A stretch of DNA of 64,000 nt from Blastocatellia bacterium (GCA_003168335.1 PMSM01000003.1:1-64000), one strand, 5' to 3'. Counted from the first letter of the stretch, positions 25,870 to 35,103 are shown. Notes: generated from the letters alone by a model not told the origin. Program-made: numbers and translations.

Positions 25870-26826
25870 CTACGGCTTCGACTTGCGATCTTCTACGATC
25901 TGATTGATTAGGTTCTGCAATCCGGGGTTTAGGGTGCTGTCCATCTTGAGAGCCGTCTCAAATTCCTGTTGGGCGGTGGCGTCGCGGCCCTGCAATAACA
26001 GAATTATCCCTCGATTCGCGTGCGCCTGTGCGTTTTGAGGATTCAGTTCGATGGTCTTGCCAAAGTCGCTGATCGCGCCGTCCAGATCTCCTCTCGCGCC
26101 ACGCAAAATGCCCCGTTCGTAGAAGGCATCGGCGTCTTTCTCATCGATCTCCAGTGCCTTTGTGAAGTCTGCGATCGCTCCATCGAGATCCCCTTTTTTC
26201 TTCCGAGCGAAGGCGCGATTGTAAAAAGCGAGAAAACTGCGCGGATTAAGTTCGATGGCCCTGGTGTAGTCGGCCAGGGCGCCGTCCGGGTCGCCCTTAC
26301 GCATGCGCGCATAGCCGCGGCCGACAAACTCCTTTGCCTGTTGCGGACTGAGTTCGATAGACCTGGTGAAATCGCTGATTGCGCGATCGTGCTCGCCCTT
26401 ATCATCCAAGGCGATGCCGCGGTTGTAATAGGCGTCCGCATACTTGTCATTCAGTTCGATGGCTTTCGTGTAATCGGCTATCGCTCCATCACGGTCGCCC
26501 TTGTCTTTTCGAGCGGCGCCGCGGTCGAGATATGCTTCGGCAATAGGATCGAGCGCGATCGCTTTGGTGAAATCGCTGATCGCTCCGTCATAATCAGCCT
26601 GGCGCCTCCGTAGCAGCCCGCGGTTGAAATATGGCGCGGAGTAGTTGGGATCGAGCTCGATGGCCCGGTTGAAATCCACCAGCGCGCCGTCCAAATCACC
26701 CGCTGCCAATTCTTTAGTGCCGCGGTTGAGGTGGTCGATCGCCGCGCGACGATTAACCTGCGAGCGAGTAACAACGACATTCAGCAGGAAGCACAAAAGC
26801 AGGAATGGCAGCGAGAAACGGCGCAT
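25870..26826 (-). CDS. Exported tetratricopeptide repeat protein
   Basis: The 318-residue protein has a signal peptide (RRFSLPFLLLCFLLNVVV) and then about eight 34-residue TPR units. They follow 'GDLDGALVDFNRAIELDPNY', 'AYYNRGIALDDKGEHDRAIS' and similar, ending in a short basic tail. TPRs form a superhelix for protein binding. I chose the ATG at 26826; an in-frame TTG lies 15 bp upstream. It is separated by repeats from psuG and has no obvious partner. Confidence 0.88.
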   Translation of the reverse strand: MRRFSLPFLLLCFLLNVVVTRSQVNRRAAIDHLNRGTKELAAGDLDGALVDFNRAIELDPNYSAPYFNRGLLRRRQADYDGAISDFTKAIALDPIAEAYLDRGAARKDKGDRDGAIADYTKAIELNDKYADAYYNRGIALDDKGEHDRAISDFTRSIELSPQQAKEFVGRGYARMRKGDPDGALADYTRAIELNPRSFLAFYNRAFARKKKGDLDGAIADFTKALEIDEKDADAFYERGILRGARGDLDGAISDFGKTIELNPQNAQAHANRGIILLLQGRDATAQQEFETALKMDSTLNPGLQNLINQIVEDRKSKP

Positions 26827-26857
26827 GTCTTTTCTGGGCAATGTTCTACTTTGATTG

Positions 26858-26940
26858 ACGGTGTTTCGGAGTACCGACTTCAGTCGGGTTTTGATTAAGC
26901 ACGAAAGAACCCAACTGAAGTCCGTACGCTAAACGCCGTG
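26858..26940. repeat. Dispersed palindromic repeat, copy 2 of 2
   Basis: It contains GTACCGACTTCAGTCGG and, after an A/T-rich middle, CCAACTGAAGTCCGTAC. It aligns with the reverse complement of 60-135. It lies between the TPR and psuG genes. Confidence 0.7.
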
Positions 26941-26965
26941 AAATTACGACACCACTCTTTGCCGT

Positions 26966-27877
26966 TCACGCTTGACTCAACTGGCTCCCGATCTGCGCCG
27001 CTACCCGGGCGTTGTTCTCGAGCAGCGCGATGTTCGCGCGCAGGGTCGCACCTTCGCTCAACTGGGCCATGCGCGCGAGTAAGAAGGGCGTGAGATCGCG
27101 CCCGCTAACGTTCGACTGTTCCGCGTCGGCCAGAGCCTGATCGAGGATCTTTTTCAGCGCTTCCACGGGCACCTCTGCCGCAACCGGAACTGGAACAGTA
27201 ACGAGCAAAGCGCTCTCGACGCCCAGCTCGCGTTGGGTTCTGAAAAGCTGCGTGACTTCTTCAGGTGAGTCGCCGCGCACATCGACCGCCAGACCGCTGC
27301 GGCGCGAATAGAACGCCGGCATTTCGTCACAGCCATAGCCGACGACGGTGATGCCATAGGTTTCCAACCACTCGCGCGTCGCCGGCAGATCCAGAACGAT
27401 CTTCGCTCCAGAGCAAACTACAATCATCGGCGTGCGCGCCAGTTCAGGCAGATCGGCGGAGACATCCGGCAGCGAGCCGCGATGCACGCCGCCAATGCCG
27501 CCGGTAGCAAAGATCTTTATGCCGGTGCGGTGCGCAATCCGCATTGTCGAAGCCACGGTCGTGGCTCCATTCCATGCCCGCGCCACGGCGATCGCCAGAT
27601 CGCGCGTACTCAGCTTCCTGATGTCATCGCTGCTGGCGAGCTGTTCCAGTTGTCCCTGGTCTAGTCCCACACATAGTCTTCCACTGAGCACCGCAATGGT
27701 CGCCGGAATCGAACCTTCCTGACGAACAATTTGTTCCAGGCGCTGGGCGGTCTCCAGATTCTGCGGCCGCGGCAGGCCGTGCGCGATCACGGTTGATTCA
27801 AGTGCCACGACCGCGCGATTCGCCGCGAGTGCTGACGCGACTTCAGGACTGGGTTTTAGGAAATTGCGGTAAGACAT
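26966..27877 (-). CDS. psuG: Pseudouridine-5'-phosphate glycosidase
   Basis: PsuG reversibly cleaves pseudouridine 5'-phosphate to uracil and ribose 5-phosphate, recycling RNA-derived pseudouridine. The 303-residue protein has 'VVALESTVIAHGLPRPQN', 'SRDLAIAVARAWNGATTVAST', 'KIFATGGIGGVHRG' and 'CDEMPAFYSRRSGL', the family signatures. Length matches homologues when the ATG at 27877 is used; longer readings extend into the repeat. No pseudouridine kinase (psuK) gene is adjacent. Confidence 0.94.
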   Translation of the reverse strand: MSYRNFLKPSPEVASALAANRAVVALESTVIAHGLPRPQNLETAQRLEQIVRQEGSIPATIAVLSGRLCVGLDQGQLEQLASSDDIRKLSTRDLAIAVARAWNGATTVASTMRIAHRTGIKIFATGGIGGVHRGSLPDVSADLPELARTPMIVVCSGAKIVLDLPATREWLETYGITVVGYGCDEMPAFYSRRSGLAVDVRGDSPEEVTQLFRTQRELGVESALLVTVPVPVAAEVPVEALKKILDQALADAEQSNVSGRDLTPFLLARMAQLSEGATLRANIALLENNARVAAQIGSQLSQA

Positions 27878-27908
27878 GGTTGATGATAATGAGCGAGCCT
27901 CCTCAGTT

Positions 27909-28070
27909 GCGGCTATGCCGCCCGATGTGCGGAAAGGCTCTGCCTTTCCGGTCAAGTTCTAAATTACCAAGGGGCTACGCCCCGCGCTCTTGTTCGAGGC
28001 GTAGCCTCTCAAATAAGAGAAATGCGTTTCGGAAAGCCGGAGGCTTTCCGCACATCAGACGGCATAGCCG
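27909..28070. repeat. Composite nested palindrome, copy 1 of 3
   Basis: The outer ends 'ggctatgccgcc..gatgtgcggaaagg' and 'cctttcc-like..gcacatcagacggcatagcc' are inverted to each other. In between are small hairpins, each made of 5-8 bp arms (GGAAAGGCTCTGCCTTTCC, GGGGCTACGCCCC, GAGGCGTAGCCTC). Copies are at 33347-33509 and 36520-36690. Confidence 0.8.
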
Positions 28071-28102
28071 TGACGAATCTTCCGGTTTCAAGCTGAGACA
28101 GA

Positions 28103-31100
28103 TCACGAAGCATCTTCGGTTTCCGGCGGTGGCGCGGCCAAACTCCCCGCTCCCTCCTTATGTAACCTGAACACCGTCCCGCCACCGTCGCGCTTCGCCC
28201 ACTCAACCTCGGCATCGATCATGCTCGCGCGGGCGCTAATGTTGGCCACGCCCCGACCCGGTTTTTTCTTAGCCTCGCCCCGATCAAAACCGCGCCCGTC
28301 ATCTTCAATTCGCAAATCAAACGCGCCGTCACTGGTTACGTTGGCGCTCATCTTAACGTGCTTTGCGTTTGCATGGCGGCAGATGTTGCTCAAGGCCTCC
28401 TGGGCCATGCGATAGATTTGGATTTGCATGCTCGCCGGCAAACTCAGTCTTTCATCCAAAGTATCATCACACACAAACTCATACTCGAACTTACAATCGG
28501 GTGCAGCGTGTTCCACCGCGTGGGCCAAAGCAAACTGCAAAGCAGCCGAAAGTCCGACGTTCTCCAGCGCCGACGGGCTCAGGTCTTCACAGATGCGACG
28601 CACTTCCTGCGAGATCAATTCGATTTCCGAACGCAGCGCGCCCGGCGCCGAAGGCGCGCGATTGGGACGTACGGTTTCTCTACCGTTGGCCGGAAGTTTA
28701 TCCACCAGCAGCGCCAGGTTTCTTAAGTCCGCCAACGTCTGATCGTGCAAATCGCGCGCGATGCGGCGGCGTTCGGTTTCCGTTTCATTCGCCAGTTGCA
28801 AACGCGCATCGGCCAATTCGCGGTTCGCCGAAGCCAATGCGGCGCTGGTGCGATTAATGCGCCGGTTCTGGAAATAACCCCAGCCTAAAGCGATCAAGGC
28901 GAACAACAACAGGACGCCGAGGGCGGTGGAGGTCCACGGGAAAGGTGCTCGGGCCACGGTGAACTCGAACGAGAGCGGCGTCGCCGGGGTCAGGTCTTTG
29001 GTAAACGCTCGGGCCAAAACCTTGTACGTACCGGGTTTCAGTTTTTCCATCGCGAACTGAGAATCGTGCGACAGTTTCTCTCTGATGACCTTTCCGGAAC
29101 TGTCAGAGAGCGCGAAGGCATATTGAAACTGCTCGGGAAATGTGCGACTGCTGATCGCCGTGACATCCACCAGCAAACTGTTTTGTGGATAATCAAGCTG
29201 CAAGCCGGAACGCAGTTCCTGCTGTTCATGAATGCGCTGGCTGATGATGCGCGCCGGCAACACCGTCGGCGCGATGTGTCCCGGCTCGTACCGCACCAGA
29301 CCTCGATTGGTCCCGGCGATGACACTCTCGCGGCCATCTTTGCTGCGTTCCGACAGCACTGCGAAGACACGCTGCGAAGGCAACCCCTGTTCAACATCCA
29401 GCCGCGAGATGATGGCCCCGAATTGATCATCGAGCGCCACTTTCAGCAAGCCATTGCCGACGGTGGCGCACCAGACTTGCCGGCGTGAATTGTCCGCGAC
29501 GACCGCGACCATATGAGCATTGACACCTGGAACGATCTCTTTCAATTGACCGGCTTGAAATAAGTAAAGCCCCTTGTCTGTGGCGAGCCAGGTGTCTGAC
29601 CCTTCAGAAATGATCGACCAGATCGCGCCGCCTCTTAGTTTATCGAGCGCGCTTTCCGTCGTTGTCTGCTTGCCATCGAAAAAGAAAACGCCGGCACTGG
29701 CCGTGCCAATCATCAAACGGCCGTTTGCGTCGGCGCCGAGACTCGTGACGTCACGCTGGTGCTCATCGGCATTCGCATCCGGCCACACCAGCGAACGTCG
29801 CGGGCCATCCAGTTTTTCCACCCCATAGCCGAACGTGGCGACATACGTTGCGCCGCCGGTATTGGCGATCGCCCGCACGCTGTCGCTCTGCGGCGAGCTG
29901 TCTTCCGCGCCCACGCGGGTAAAACTGATTTCATTTGTCGCTGCTGTAGCAAAGAGTCCGCTGGCCGTTGCTACCAGCACGCGTCCGCTCTTGTCTTCAT
30001 TAATGGCAAAGATTATCCGGCGACCGAGTTCCGGAATTGCGCGCCAGTGACGGGTGTCCAGGTCGAATGTGAACAAGCCTGAATTCGTGCCGGCCAGCAG
30101 ATGCCCACGCGACGTGCGCCATAACGCGCGCACGTAATTCGCGCCCGGATCGTCGGAAATGTTTTCCGCGCGCATCGCGTGCGGATCGTAACGGCAGACG
30201 CCTTTGTCAGTGGCGAACCAGACGACTTCCTCGGCATCGACGAAAACGCCGAAGATGTGATCGGAACGGAGCGCGCCGCCGGTGCCTTCAAAGGTGAAAT
30301 GCTCGATCGACTTCTCGCCCTGGAAATGAAACGCACCGCGGCCGTCGGTGGCGACCCAAATATCGTCGCGCGATCCGCGGGTGATCGCAGTCACGGGGCC
30401 GGTCGCTGCGTTGACCTTCGCCGGCTTCAGCGGATCGCCATTATCAAAAAGTCCGCTCTCTTCGGGGCGCGCGCGGGAGCCTGTCCAAAGACGTCCCTGC
30501 GAATCGACTGCCAGCGCGTTGATGAAGTAGCTGCGCACTTTGCTGACCACGTCCCTGGCTTCGCCACCTTGGATCAGGATCAGGCCACGGCTTTGAGTGC
30601 CGGCATAGAGTTTTTCACCGACCAGGGCCAGACTGGTGATCTTCAAAGGCCCGGGATGGTCCTTGTCCGAGCTTTGCAGAGGCTGATCGGGAATCGTTCT
30701 TACCACGAAGCTCACACCCTCATTTCCCTCGCCCGATCGATTCGTTGAACTAACCGTGGCTGGTTGCTTTACCTGACAATCGAATATTTGTCCGCTCTCG
30801 CTGGCCATCAGCGCGCGGCCTGGTTGGGGCGTGATGATGCTGGTGATCACTTTGCCGGCGGTTTCTTTGATGGGTTCAAACCTGGCATTGGCCAGACGCG
30901 CCGCGCCATTGTCGGTCCCAATCCATAGCCCGCCCTGTTCATCTGCTTTCAGCGCCAGGATGCGGCCGGGTGGCAACCCTTCAGCGTTGATCGCGTTCGT
31001 GCGCCGCCCGTCATAACGCGCCAGCCCGCCGTCAGTCGCAAACCACGTCACGCCAAATTCCGTCTGCGCAATAGCGTGCGTGCGATCCGATGGCAAACCA

Positions 31101-31531
31101 TGAAACGACGTCACCGCGCCCCATTGATGCAGGTTAGGCGGCGGTGTTGGCGACGGTGAAGGCGAGGGCGCCGGCGTCGGTTGAGCTTGAGGCGAGGGCG
31201 TTTCGCTTTGCGAGAAGACGCGGGGCAGTAGCCCGACCGTCAGGGAGGGCGCTAGCGCGAGCAGAAAGAAAGTGAGCAGTGAGCGGTGAGCAGTGAGCAG
31301 TGTCAGGAATCCTAGTCGCGCATGGAGACCCGCAGGGCCGAAATGAAATAGCCACGGCCGTGAGGCCGTGGATCGTGTTTCAAGAAAACTCGACTGAGGC
31401 CCGAAGGGCCGACATGAATCTGTGCCGCGCCTTCGGCGCTTGCCCGAAAACCCAAAACGCCAAAACCACGCCCTTATGGGCGTGGCTATTAAATGCCGGT
31501 CCTGCGGGCGTCGATGCGCGTCCCCTTTCAT
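28103..31531 (-). CDS. Beta-propeller sensor histidine kinase (two-component)
   Basis: The 1142-residue protein has a repeat-derived N-terminus (about residues 2-70) and a hydrophobic export segment (about 73-105). A Pro/Ser/Thr linker ('APSPSPSPTPPP') and then a large propeller sensor follow ('GVTWFATDGGLARYD', 'GGLWIGTDNGAARL', 'DIWVATDGRGAFHF', 'VVWFATDKGVCRYDP'; about 135-760). Next come a Y_Y_Y-like domain, one TM helix (about 875-895), HisKA_3 with phospho-His in 'RIARDLHDQT', and HATPase_c with 'NICRHANAKHVKM', 'DDGRGF' and 'GRGVANISARA'. It begins 5 bp after the response regulator stop, so both are co-translated. Signal unknown. Confidence 0.88.
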   Translation of the reverse strand: MKGDAHRRPQDRHLIATPIRAWFWRFGFSGKRRRRGTDSCRPFGPQSSFLETRSTASRPWLFHFGPAGLHARLGFLTLLTAHRSLLTFFLLALAPSLTVGLLPRVFSQSETPSPQAQPTPAPSPSPSPTPPPNLHQWGAVTSFHGLPSDRTHAIAQTEFGVTWFATDGGLARYDGRRTNAINAEGLPPGRILALKADEQGGLWIGTDNGAARLANARFEPIKETAGKVITSIITPQPGRALMASESGQIFDCQVKQPATVSSTNRSGEGNEGVSFVVRTIPDQPLQSSDKDHPGPLKITSLALVGEKLYAGTQSRGLILIQGGEARDVVSKVRSYFINALAVDSQGRLWTGSRARPEESGLFDNGDPLKPAKVNAATGPVTAITRGSRDDIWVATDGRGAFHFQGEKSIEHFTFEGTGGALRSDHIFGVFVDAEEVVWFATDKGVCRYDPHAMRAENISDDPGANYVRALWRTSRGHLLAGTNSGLFTFDLDTRHWRAIPELGRRIIFAINEDKSGRVLVATASGLFATAATNEISFTRVGAEDSSPQSDSVRAIANTGGATYVATFGYGVEKLDGPRRSLVWPDANADEHQRDVTSLGADANGRLMIGTASAGVFFFDGKQTTTESALDKLRGGAIWSIISEGSDTWLATDKGLYLFQAGQLKEIVPGVNAHMVAVVADNSRRQVWCATVGNGLLKVALDDQFGAIISRLDVEQGLPSQRVFAVLSERSKDGRESVIAGTNRGLVRYEPGHIAPTVLPARIISQRIHEQQELRSGLQLDYPQNSLLVDVTAISSRTFPEQFQYAFALSDSSGKVIREKLSHDSQFAMEKLKPGTYKVLARAFTKDLTPATPLSFEFTVARAPFPWTSTALGVLLLFALIALGWGYFQNRRINRTSAALASANRELADARLQLANETETERRRIARDLHDQTLADLRNLALLVDKLPANGRETVRPNRAPSAPGALRSEIELISQEVRRICEDLSPSALENVGLSAALQFALAHAVEHAAPDCKFEYEFVCDDTLDERLSLPASMQIQIYRMAQEALSNICRHANAKHVKMSANVTSDGAFDLRIEDDGRGFDRGEAKKKPGRGVANISARASMIDAEVEWAKRDGGGTVFRLHKEGAGSLAAPPPETEDAS
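31272..31299. repeat. 7-bp tandem repeat inside the sensor kinase gene
   Basis: Four copies of GTGAGCA/GTGAGCG follow one another, inside the export-signal region of the sensor kinase. Since 7 is not a multiple of 3, gain or loss of one unit would shift the frame. It resembles heptanucleotide short tandem repeats known from cyanobacterial genomes. Confidence 0.7.
31310..31525. repeat. Composite palindromic elements inside the kinase N-terminus
   Basis: Hairpins CCACGGCCGTGAGGCCGTGG, GGCCCGAAGGGCC, GCGCCTTCGGCGC and CCACGCCCTTATGGGCGTGG follow one another. They have the same style as the intergenic elements but are read through in frame as residues 2-72 of the kinase. Confidence 0.75.
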
Positions 31532-31536
31532 GTTAC

Positions 31537-32313
31537 TTATCGCTTCGTCTTCCCCGCATCCTTCTTCTGCTCTTCGCTAAACTTCTTCTGATCCCGCTCG
31601 ATCCAGCCTTCCAACTCCACCGCCGCCTTTTCCAACTCATCGTTATTCAGCAGGCCGCGGCGCAGCGCTTCGAAGAAAGCGCGCGTACGGACGTTGTAAG
31701 CAAGCTTTTCGTAAGCTTCGTTCGGCGTGCCTTCGGGCAGCGAGGTGAAAAGTTTTTCGTAGAGCGTGGCCAAACGGCTCTCAACCCCGCGCAATGAAAG
31801 ACTGCATTTGCGCGCAATGGCCCAGTTCGAAAGACCGAGCGCGAGATAGTAAAGCGCTTCCGCTTCGAACTCAGTCAGCAACGGCCGCTTGAACGAATCC
31901 TTGAACGCCGGATCGATCATGTCGGCGCCGTCTTCCAGGACCGCGGCGACGAAACGCAGAAAGCGCGACTCGGGATTGTTCTTGTGAATAAAGCCGTAGG
32001 CCGGCGGCGGATCGACCGACTTCACGATCTTACGAATCTCGTTGATATAGATCTCGTGCGGAAACTGCGTCCAGAAAATGATTCGCGCCGCGGGGTACTC
32101 GCGCCAAATAGCCCGCGCTGCTTTCACGCCGGAAAGCTTTGGCATCTGAATATCGAGGATGCAAACTTCGGGTTTGTTCTTGAGCGCCAACGCAACCGTC
32201 TCTTCACCATCACTGGCTTCGAGGATCGGTTGGTGCGCCGGAAAGTCACGCTCGAGTATCTCGCGCAGGTAAGCGCGCTGGGCCACGTTGTCTTCGGCGA
32301 TTAGGATGGACAT
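31537..32313 (-). CDS. Response regulator with LuxR/NarL-type output
   Basis: The 258-residue protein has a receiver domain ('SILIAEDNVAQRAYLREILE', phospho-acceptor Asp in 'CILDIQMPKLSG', Lys/Phe end 'AYGFIHKNN') and a C-terminal helix-turn-helix ('LTEFEAEALYYLALGLSNWA', 'IARKCSLSLRGVESRLATLYEKL'). It differs from classic NarL proteins by a long charged tail. It would be phosphorylated by the kinase encoded directly downstream. Confidence 0.88.
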   Translation of the reverse strand: MSILIAEDNVAQRAYLREILERDFPAHQPILEASDGEETVALALKNKPEVCILDIQMPKLSGVKAARAIWREYPAARIIFWTQFPHEIYINEIRKIVKSVDPPPAYGFIHKNNPESRFLRFVAAVLEDGADMIDPAFKDSFKRPLLTEFEAEALYYLALGLSNWAIARKCSLSLRGVESRLATLYEKLFTSLPEGTPNEAYEKLAYNVRTRAFFEALRRGLLNNDELEKAAVELEGWIERDQKKFSEEQKKDAGKTKR

Positions 32314-32322
32314 GACCAGAGG

Positions 32323-33291
32323 TTAGCGATTGAGTGTCTTCTTGTAAATATAGCGATAGACCGGATGGGCTTTGAGCACATCCTGCATATCAGACCTGAT
32401 CTTGGCTTTGTCGGGTAACTTGCAAGTCTCTTCAAAGAACTTCCAGCCGCGTTGCTCTTCTCCGGCAAAAATGTAATCCAACACTACCGACATGAGATCC
32501 CCGAGACGTACTTCGTGCTCACTCTGTGATCGGAATTTCTTTTCTGCTTCTGCGATGTCTTTCAAAAGGCAATCCTTGAATAGTGGGTTGGCCGGAAGGT
32601 ATCGTCCTTGTTCACCGTCGAACTTGAACACAATGCCCGGCAAGGGAGTTTCGCTTGTGGTCAGCCGACTCTTTTCAAAGCCGTAGAAGCGAGTGATGGG
32701 AACCTCTATCTCGTAAATTCCGTCGCCATCGAGGTCTGAAACCCTCAGGTCATCGCCTTCTCGACCGACGCCAAACTTCTGGCCATCGAAGATGATTTTC
32801 GCATCCTTTGCGAAATCCACTACCCACTGTCTACCGCCTTTGGGAACGTCCTGAGAAATGATCAGTTGCTTCCGCCCATTGTCTAAGAGTGAAAAGAATC
32901 CCATCTCCGTCGCGTTGCCCAGGCCGAAGTACACACCCGCATCAAATGTCGCGATCACCTTGCCTCGACGACTGATTGTCGCGTAGGAAACGTTCACCGG
33001 TGACGAGGGACCGTACTCCGGCGGAGTGTCCACTCTGACCTTCTTGTTTACCTTTTGAACTACGTAACCGCGATGAGTGAGGGTCTGAATGTCAGCGATG
33101 ATGCTCCCAGCCTGAACTCCTTCAGCGGAGTTTCCACACTTAGCATTGATTTGCGTCGAGGACGTTGACTCGTTTGCCGCGCTTAGCTTTTCATTCGGAA
33201 CCGAATTGCCCGGCGACTGTGAAATCAAAGCGCTGAGAACAGCGACAGCCGCAACGCCGAAGATAATTGAGATCATTCGCATCATGACCAT
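32323..33291 (-). CDS. Hypothetical exported protein in two-component operon
   Basis: The 322-residue protein has a signal peptide (SIIFGVAAVAVLSALI). The mature part has 'VNVSYATISRRGKVIATFDAG', 'SQDVPKGGRQWVVDFAKDAKI' and a Ca-binding-like 'VSDLDGDGIYEIEVP' (about residue 190), as seen in VCBS/FG-GAP-type modules. The last 80 residues are helical. It is 9 bp upstream of the response regulator, so it probably belongs to the same operon and might sense or report an envelope signal. Family not recognised. Confidence 0.65.
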   Translation of the reverse strand: MVMMRMISIIFGVAAVAVLSALISQSPGNSVPNEKLSAANESTSSTQINAKCGNSAEGVQAGSIIADIQTLTHRGYVVQKVNKKVRVDTPPEYGPSSPVNVSYATISRRGKVIATFDAGVYFGLGNATEMGFFSLLDNGRKQLIISQDVPKGGRQWVVDFAKDAKIIFDGQKFGVGREGDDLRVSDLDGDGIYEIEVPITRFYGFEKSRLTTSETPLPGIVFKFDGEQGRYLPANPLFKDCLLKDIAEAEKKFRSQSEHEVRLGDLMSVVLDYIFAGEEQRGWKFFEETCKLPDKAKIRSDMQDVLKAHPVYRYIYKKTLNR

Positions 33292-33346
33292 TCCTTTTTA
33301 GCTTGCCGTCCTGTCCCCGACAATGTGGCTCGCCACACTTGCGCAC

Positions 33347-33509
33347 GCGGCTGCGCCGCCTGATGTGCGGAAGGCCTTCGGCCTTCCGTGGCCGAAAAAG
33401 TTAATGATTAAGCACATTGGCGAGGCTCAGCCTCGCCAATGTGTAAGAGAGGGAAAACAACTCCTCCGGAAAGGCAGAGCCTTTCCGCACATCTGACGGC
33501 AGAGCCGCG
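33347..33509. repeat. Composite nested palindrome, copy 2 of 3
   Basis: The ends GCGGCTGCGCCGCC and 'gacggcagagccgc' flank inner hairpins GGAAGGCCTTCGGCCTTCC, GGCGAGGCTCAGCCTCGCC and GGAAAGGCAGAGCCTTTCC. The layout is the same as 27909-28070. Confidence 0.8.
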
Positions 33510-33527
33510 AATCTTACGGTGCCGATG

Positions 33528-33700
33528 GCCTTGGCCCCGTAGGGGCCGAATGTTTATAGCTCCGTCGATTCAAGAATTCTACAAGCTCCTTTAGGAGCGG
33601 AATGTGGTTGATGAACTGCGAGATGTTCCGCTCCTAAAGGAGCTTTGAGTTCATTTGGGATAACCGGTGCTATAAACATCTCGCTCCTAGCAGAGCGAAA
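33528..33700. repeat. Composite hairpin element (GAATGTTTATAG family)
   Basis: Hairpins GGCCCCGTAGGGGCC, AGCTCCTTTAGGAGC, GCTCCTAAAGGAGC and CGCTCCTAGCAGAGCG are separated by copies of GAATGTTTATAG or its inverse CTATAAACATC. Together with 33347-33509 it fills the gap of about 500 bp between divergent genes. No gene is seen here. Confidence 0.75.
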
Positions 33701-33788
33701 ACAAGACGATGCGTTCGCGCATCGGGCGGCGCAGCCGCCGAAGAACTCACTTTCTGTATTCGCCCGCTTTGTGATAAATCTCTACGAC

Positions 33789-35102
33789 ATGAAACCACGA
33801 AGAGTCTTCCGATCACTGCTGATTTCGTTTCTGATTCTTTCCTGCTTCTCATTTGCGATTCCCATCGGCGCGCAACGCACGACACAACCGGCGCAGTCGC
33901 GCGCCCGCTCAACCCGCGATGAAGCGCTTTGGCAAAAAGCTCTGGCGATTCACCGGCGGGCGATCGTCATCGACACGCACAATGACGTCACCACGCCGAT
34001 GACGAACGATGATTATGATCTCGGCGGCACGCCGCCGACTCCTTATCGCACCAGCATCGCTCGCATGAAGCAGGGCGGGGAGACCGCGGAATTCTTTTCG
34101 CTTTATATCAAGCCCTGGTACGTGGCGCATGGCGGCGCGGCGCGGCGCACGCTCGACATGATCGATTCGGTCTATCGCGCGGTTGAGCGCCATCCGAACG
34201 ATTTAATGTTTGCCACGACCTCCTCCGACATTCGCCGCGCCAAAGCGCAGAACAAAATTGCCTGCCTGATGGGCATTGAAGGCGGACACGCGATCGAAAA
34301 CTCGCTGCCGGCGTTGCGTGAGTTCTATCGCCTCGGCGTGCGTTACATGACGCTGACCTGGAACAACACGAACGACTGGGCCGACGCTGCGCGTGGTGAA
34401 AGAAAGCACAACGGCCTGAGCGACTTTGGCAAGGAAGTTGTACGCGAGATGAATCGTCTGGGCATGCTGGTCGATGTCTCGCATGTATCGGACAAGACGA
34501 TGAGCGACGCGCTGGATGTATCGAAAGCGCCAATCATTGCTTCGCATTCTTCAGCGCGCGCTCTGAGCAACGTGCCGCGAAACATTCCTGACGATCTGCT
34601 GCGCCGCATCGCGAAAAACGGCGGCGTGGTGCAGATAAATTTCTACAGCCTGTTCGTCGACCAGAAGACCGTCGCACCGCAGAGTGACGAGCGCGGGCAG
34701 AAGTTGAAAGCCCAACAAGAATCGCTCAGCGTCAAGTACGCGGACGATCCGGAACGCCTGGCCGAAGAGAGTGACAAGCTGGAAGCGCAATACCCGTTGC
34801 CCCCTCTGCCGCTTTCCAGGCTCATCGATCACATCGATCACATCGTGAAGGTCGCGGGCATCGATCACGTTGGCCTGGGTCCGGACTTCGACGGCGCCAA
34901 CGATTTTCCCGAAGGCGCGCGGGACGTTTCGATGTTTCCGAATATTACTTATGAATTGTTGAAGCGTGGTTACAGCGAACAGGACATAGACAAAATACTC
35001 GGCGGGAACTTCCTGAGGGTCTTTGCCCAGGCCGAACTGGTCGCGCGTAAGATGAGCCGATCGATCAGCGGCGGCGGGAGTACGCGACGGATTAATAAGT
35101 GA
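33789..35102 (+). CDS. Secreted membrane dipeptidase (peptidase M19)
   Basis: M19 enzymes are Zn-dependent dipeptidases of the renal dipeptidase type. The 437-residue protein has a signal peptide (SLLISFLILSCFSFAI) and the metal site 'IVIDTHNDV' near residue 60. It also has 'ACLMGIEGGHAIENSLPALR', 'LVDVSHVSD', 'PIIASHSSARAL' and 'HVGLGPDFDGA'. The upstream in-frame region lies in repeats, so the ATG at 33789 was chosen. It probably trims dipeptides in the periplasm. Confidence 0.93.
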   Translation: MKPRRVFRSLLISFLILSCFSFAIPIGAQRTTQPAQSRARSTRDEALWQKALAIHRRAIVIDTHNDVTTPMTNDDYDLGGTPPTPYRTSIARMKQGGETAEFFSLYIKPWYVAHGGAARRTLDMIDSVYRAVERHPNDLMFATTSSDIRRAKAQNKIACLMGIEGGHAIENSLPALREFYRLGVRYMTLTWNNTNDWADAARGERKHNGLSDFGKEVVREMNRLGMLVDVSHVSDKTMSDALDVSKAPIIASHSSARALSNVPRNIPDDLLRRIAKNGGVVQINFYSLFVDQKTVAPQSDERGQKLKAQQESLSVKYADDPERLAEESDKLEAQYPLPPLPLSRLIDHIDHIVKVAGIDHVGLGPDFDGANDFPEGARDVSMFPNITYELLKRGYSEQDIDKILGGNFLRVFAQAELVARKMSRSISGGGSTRRINK

Positions 35103-35103
35103 G

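Noticed and set aside
33645-33788. Extended N-terminus for the M19 dipeptidase
   Set aside because: The added residues lie in a hairpin repeat and would bury the signal peptide; the ATG at 33789 is better.
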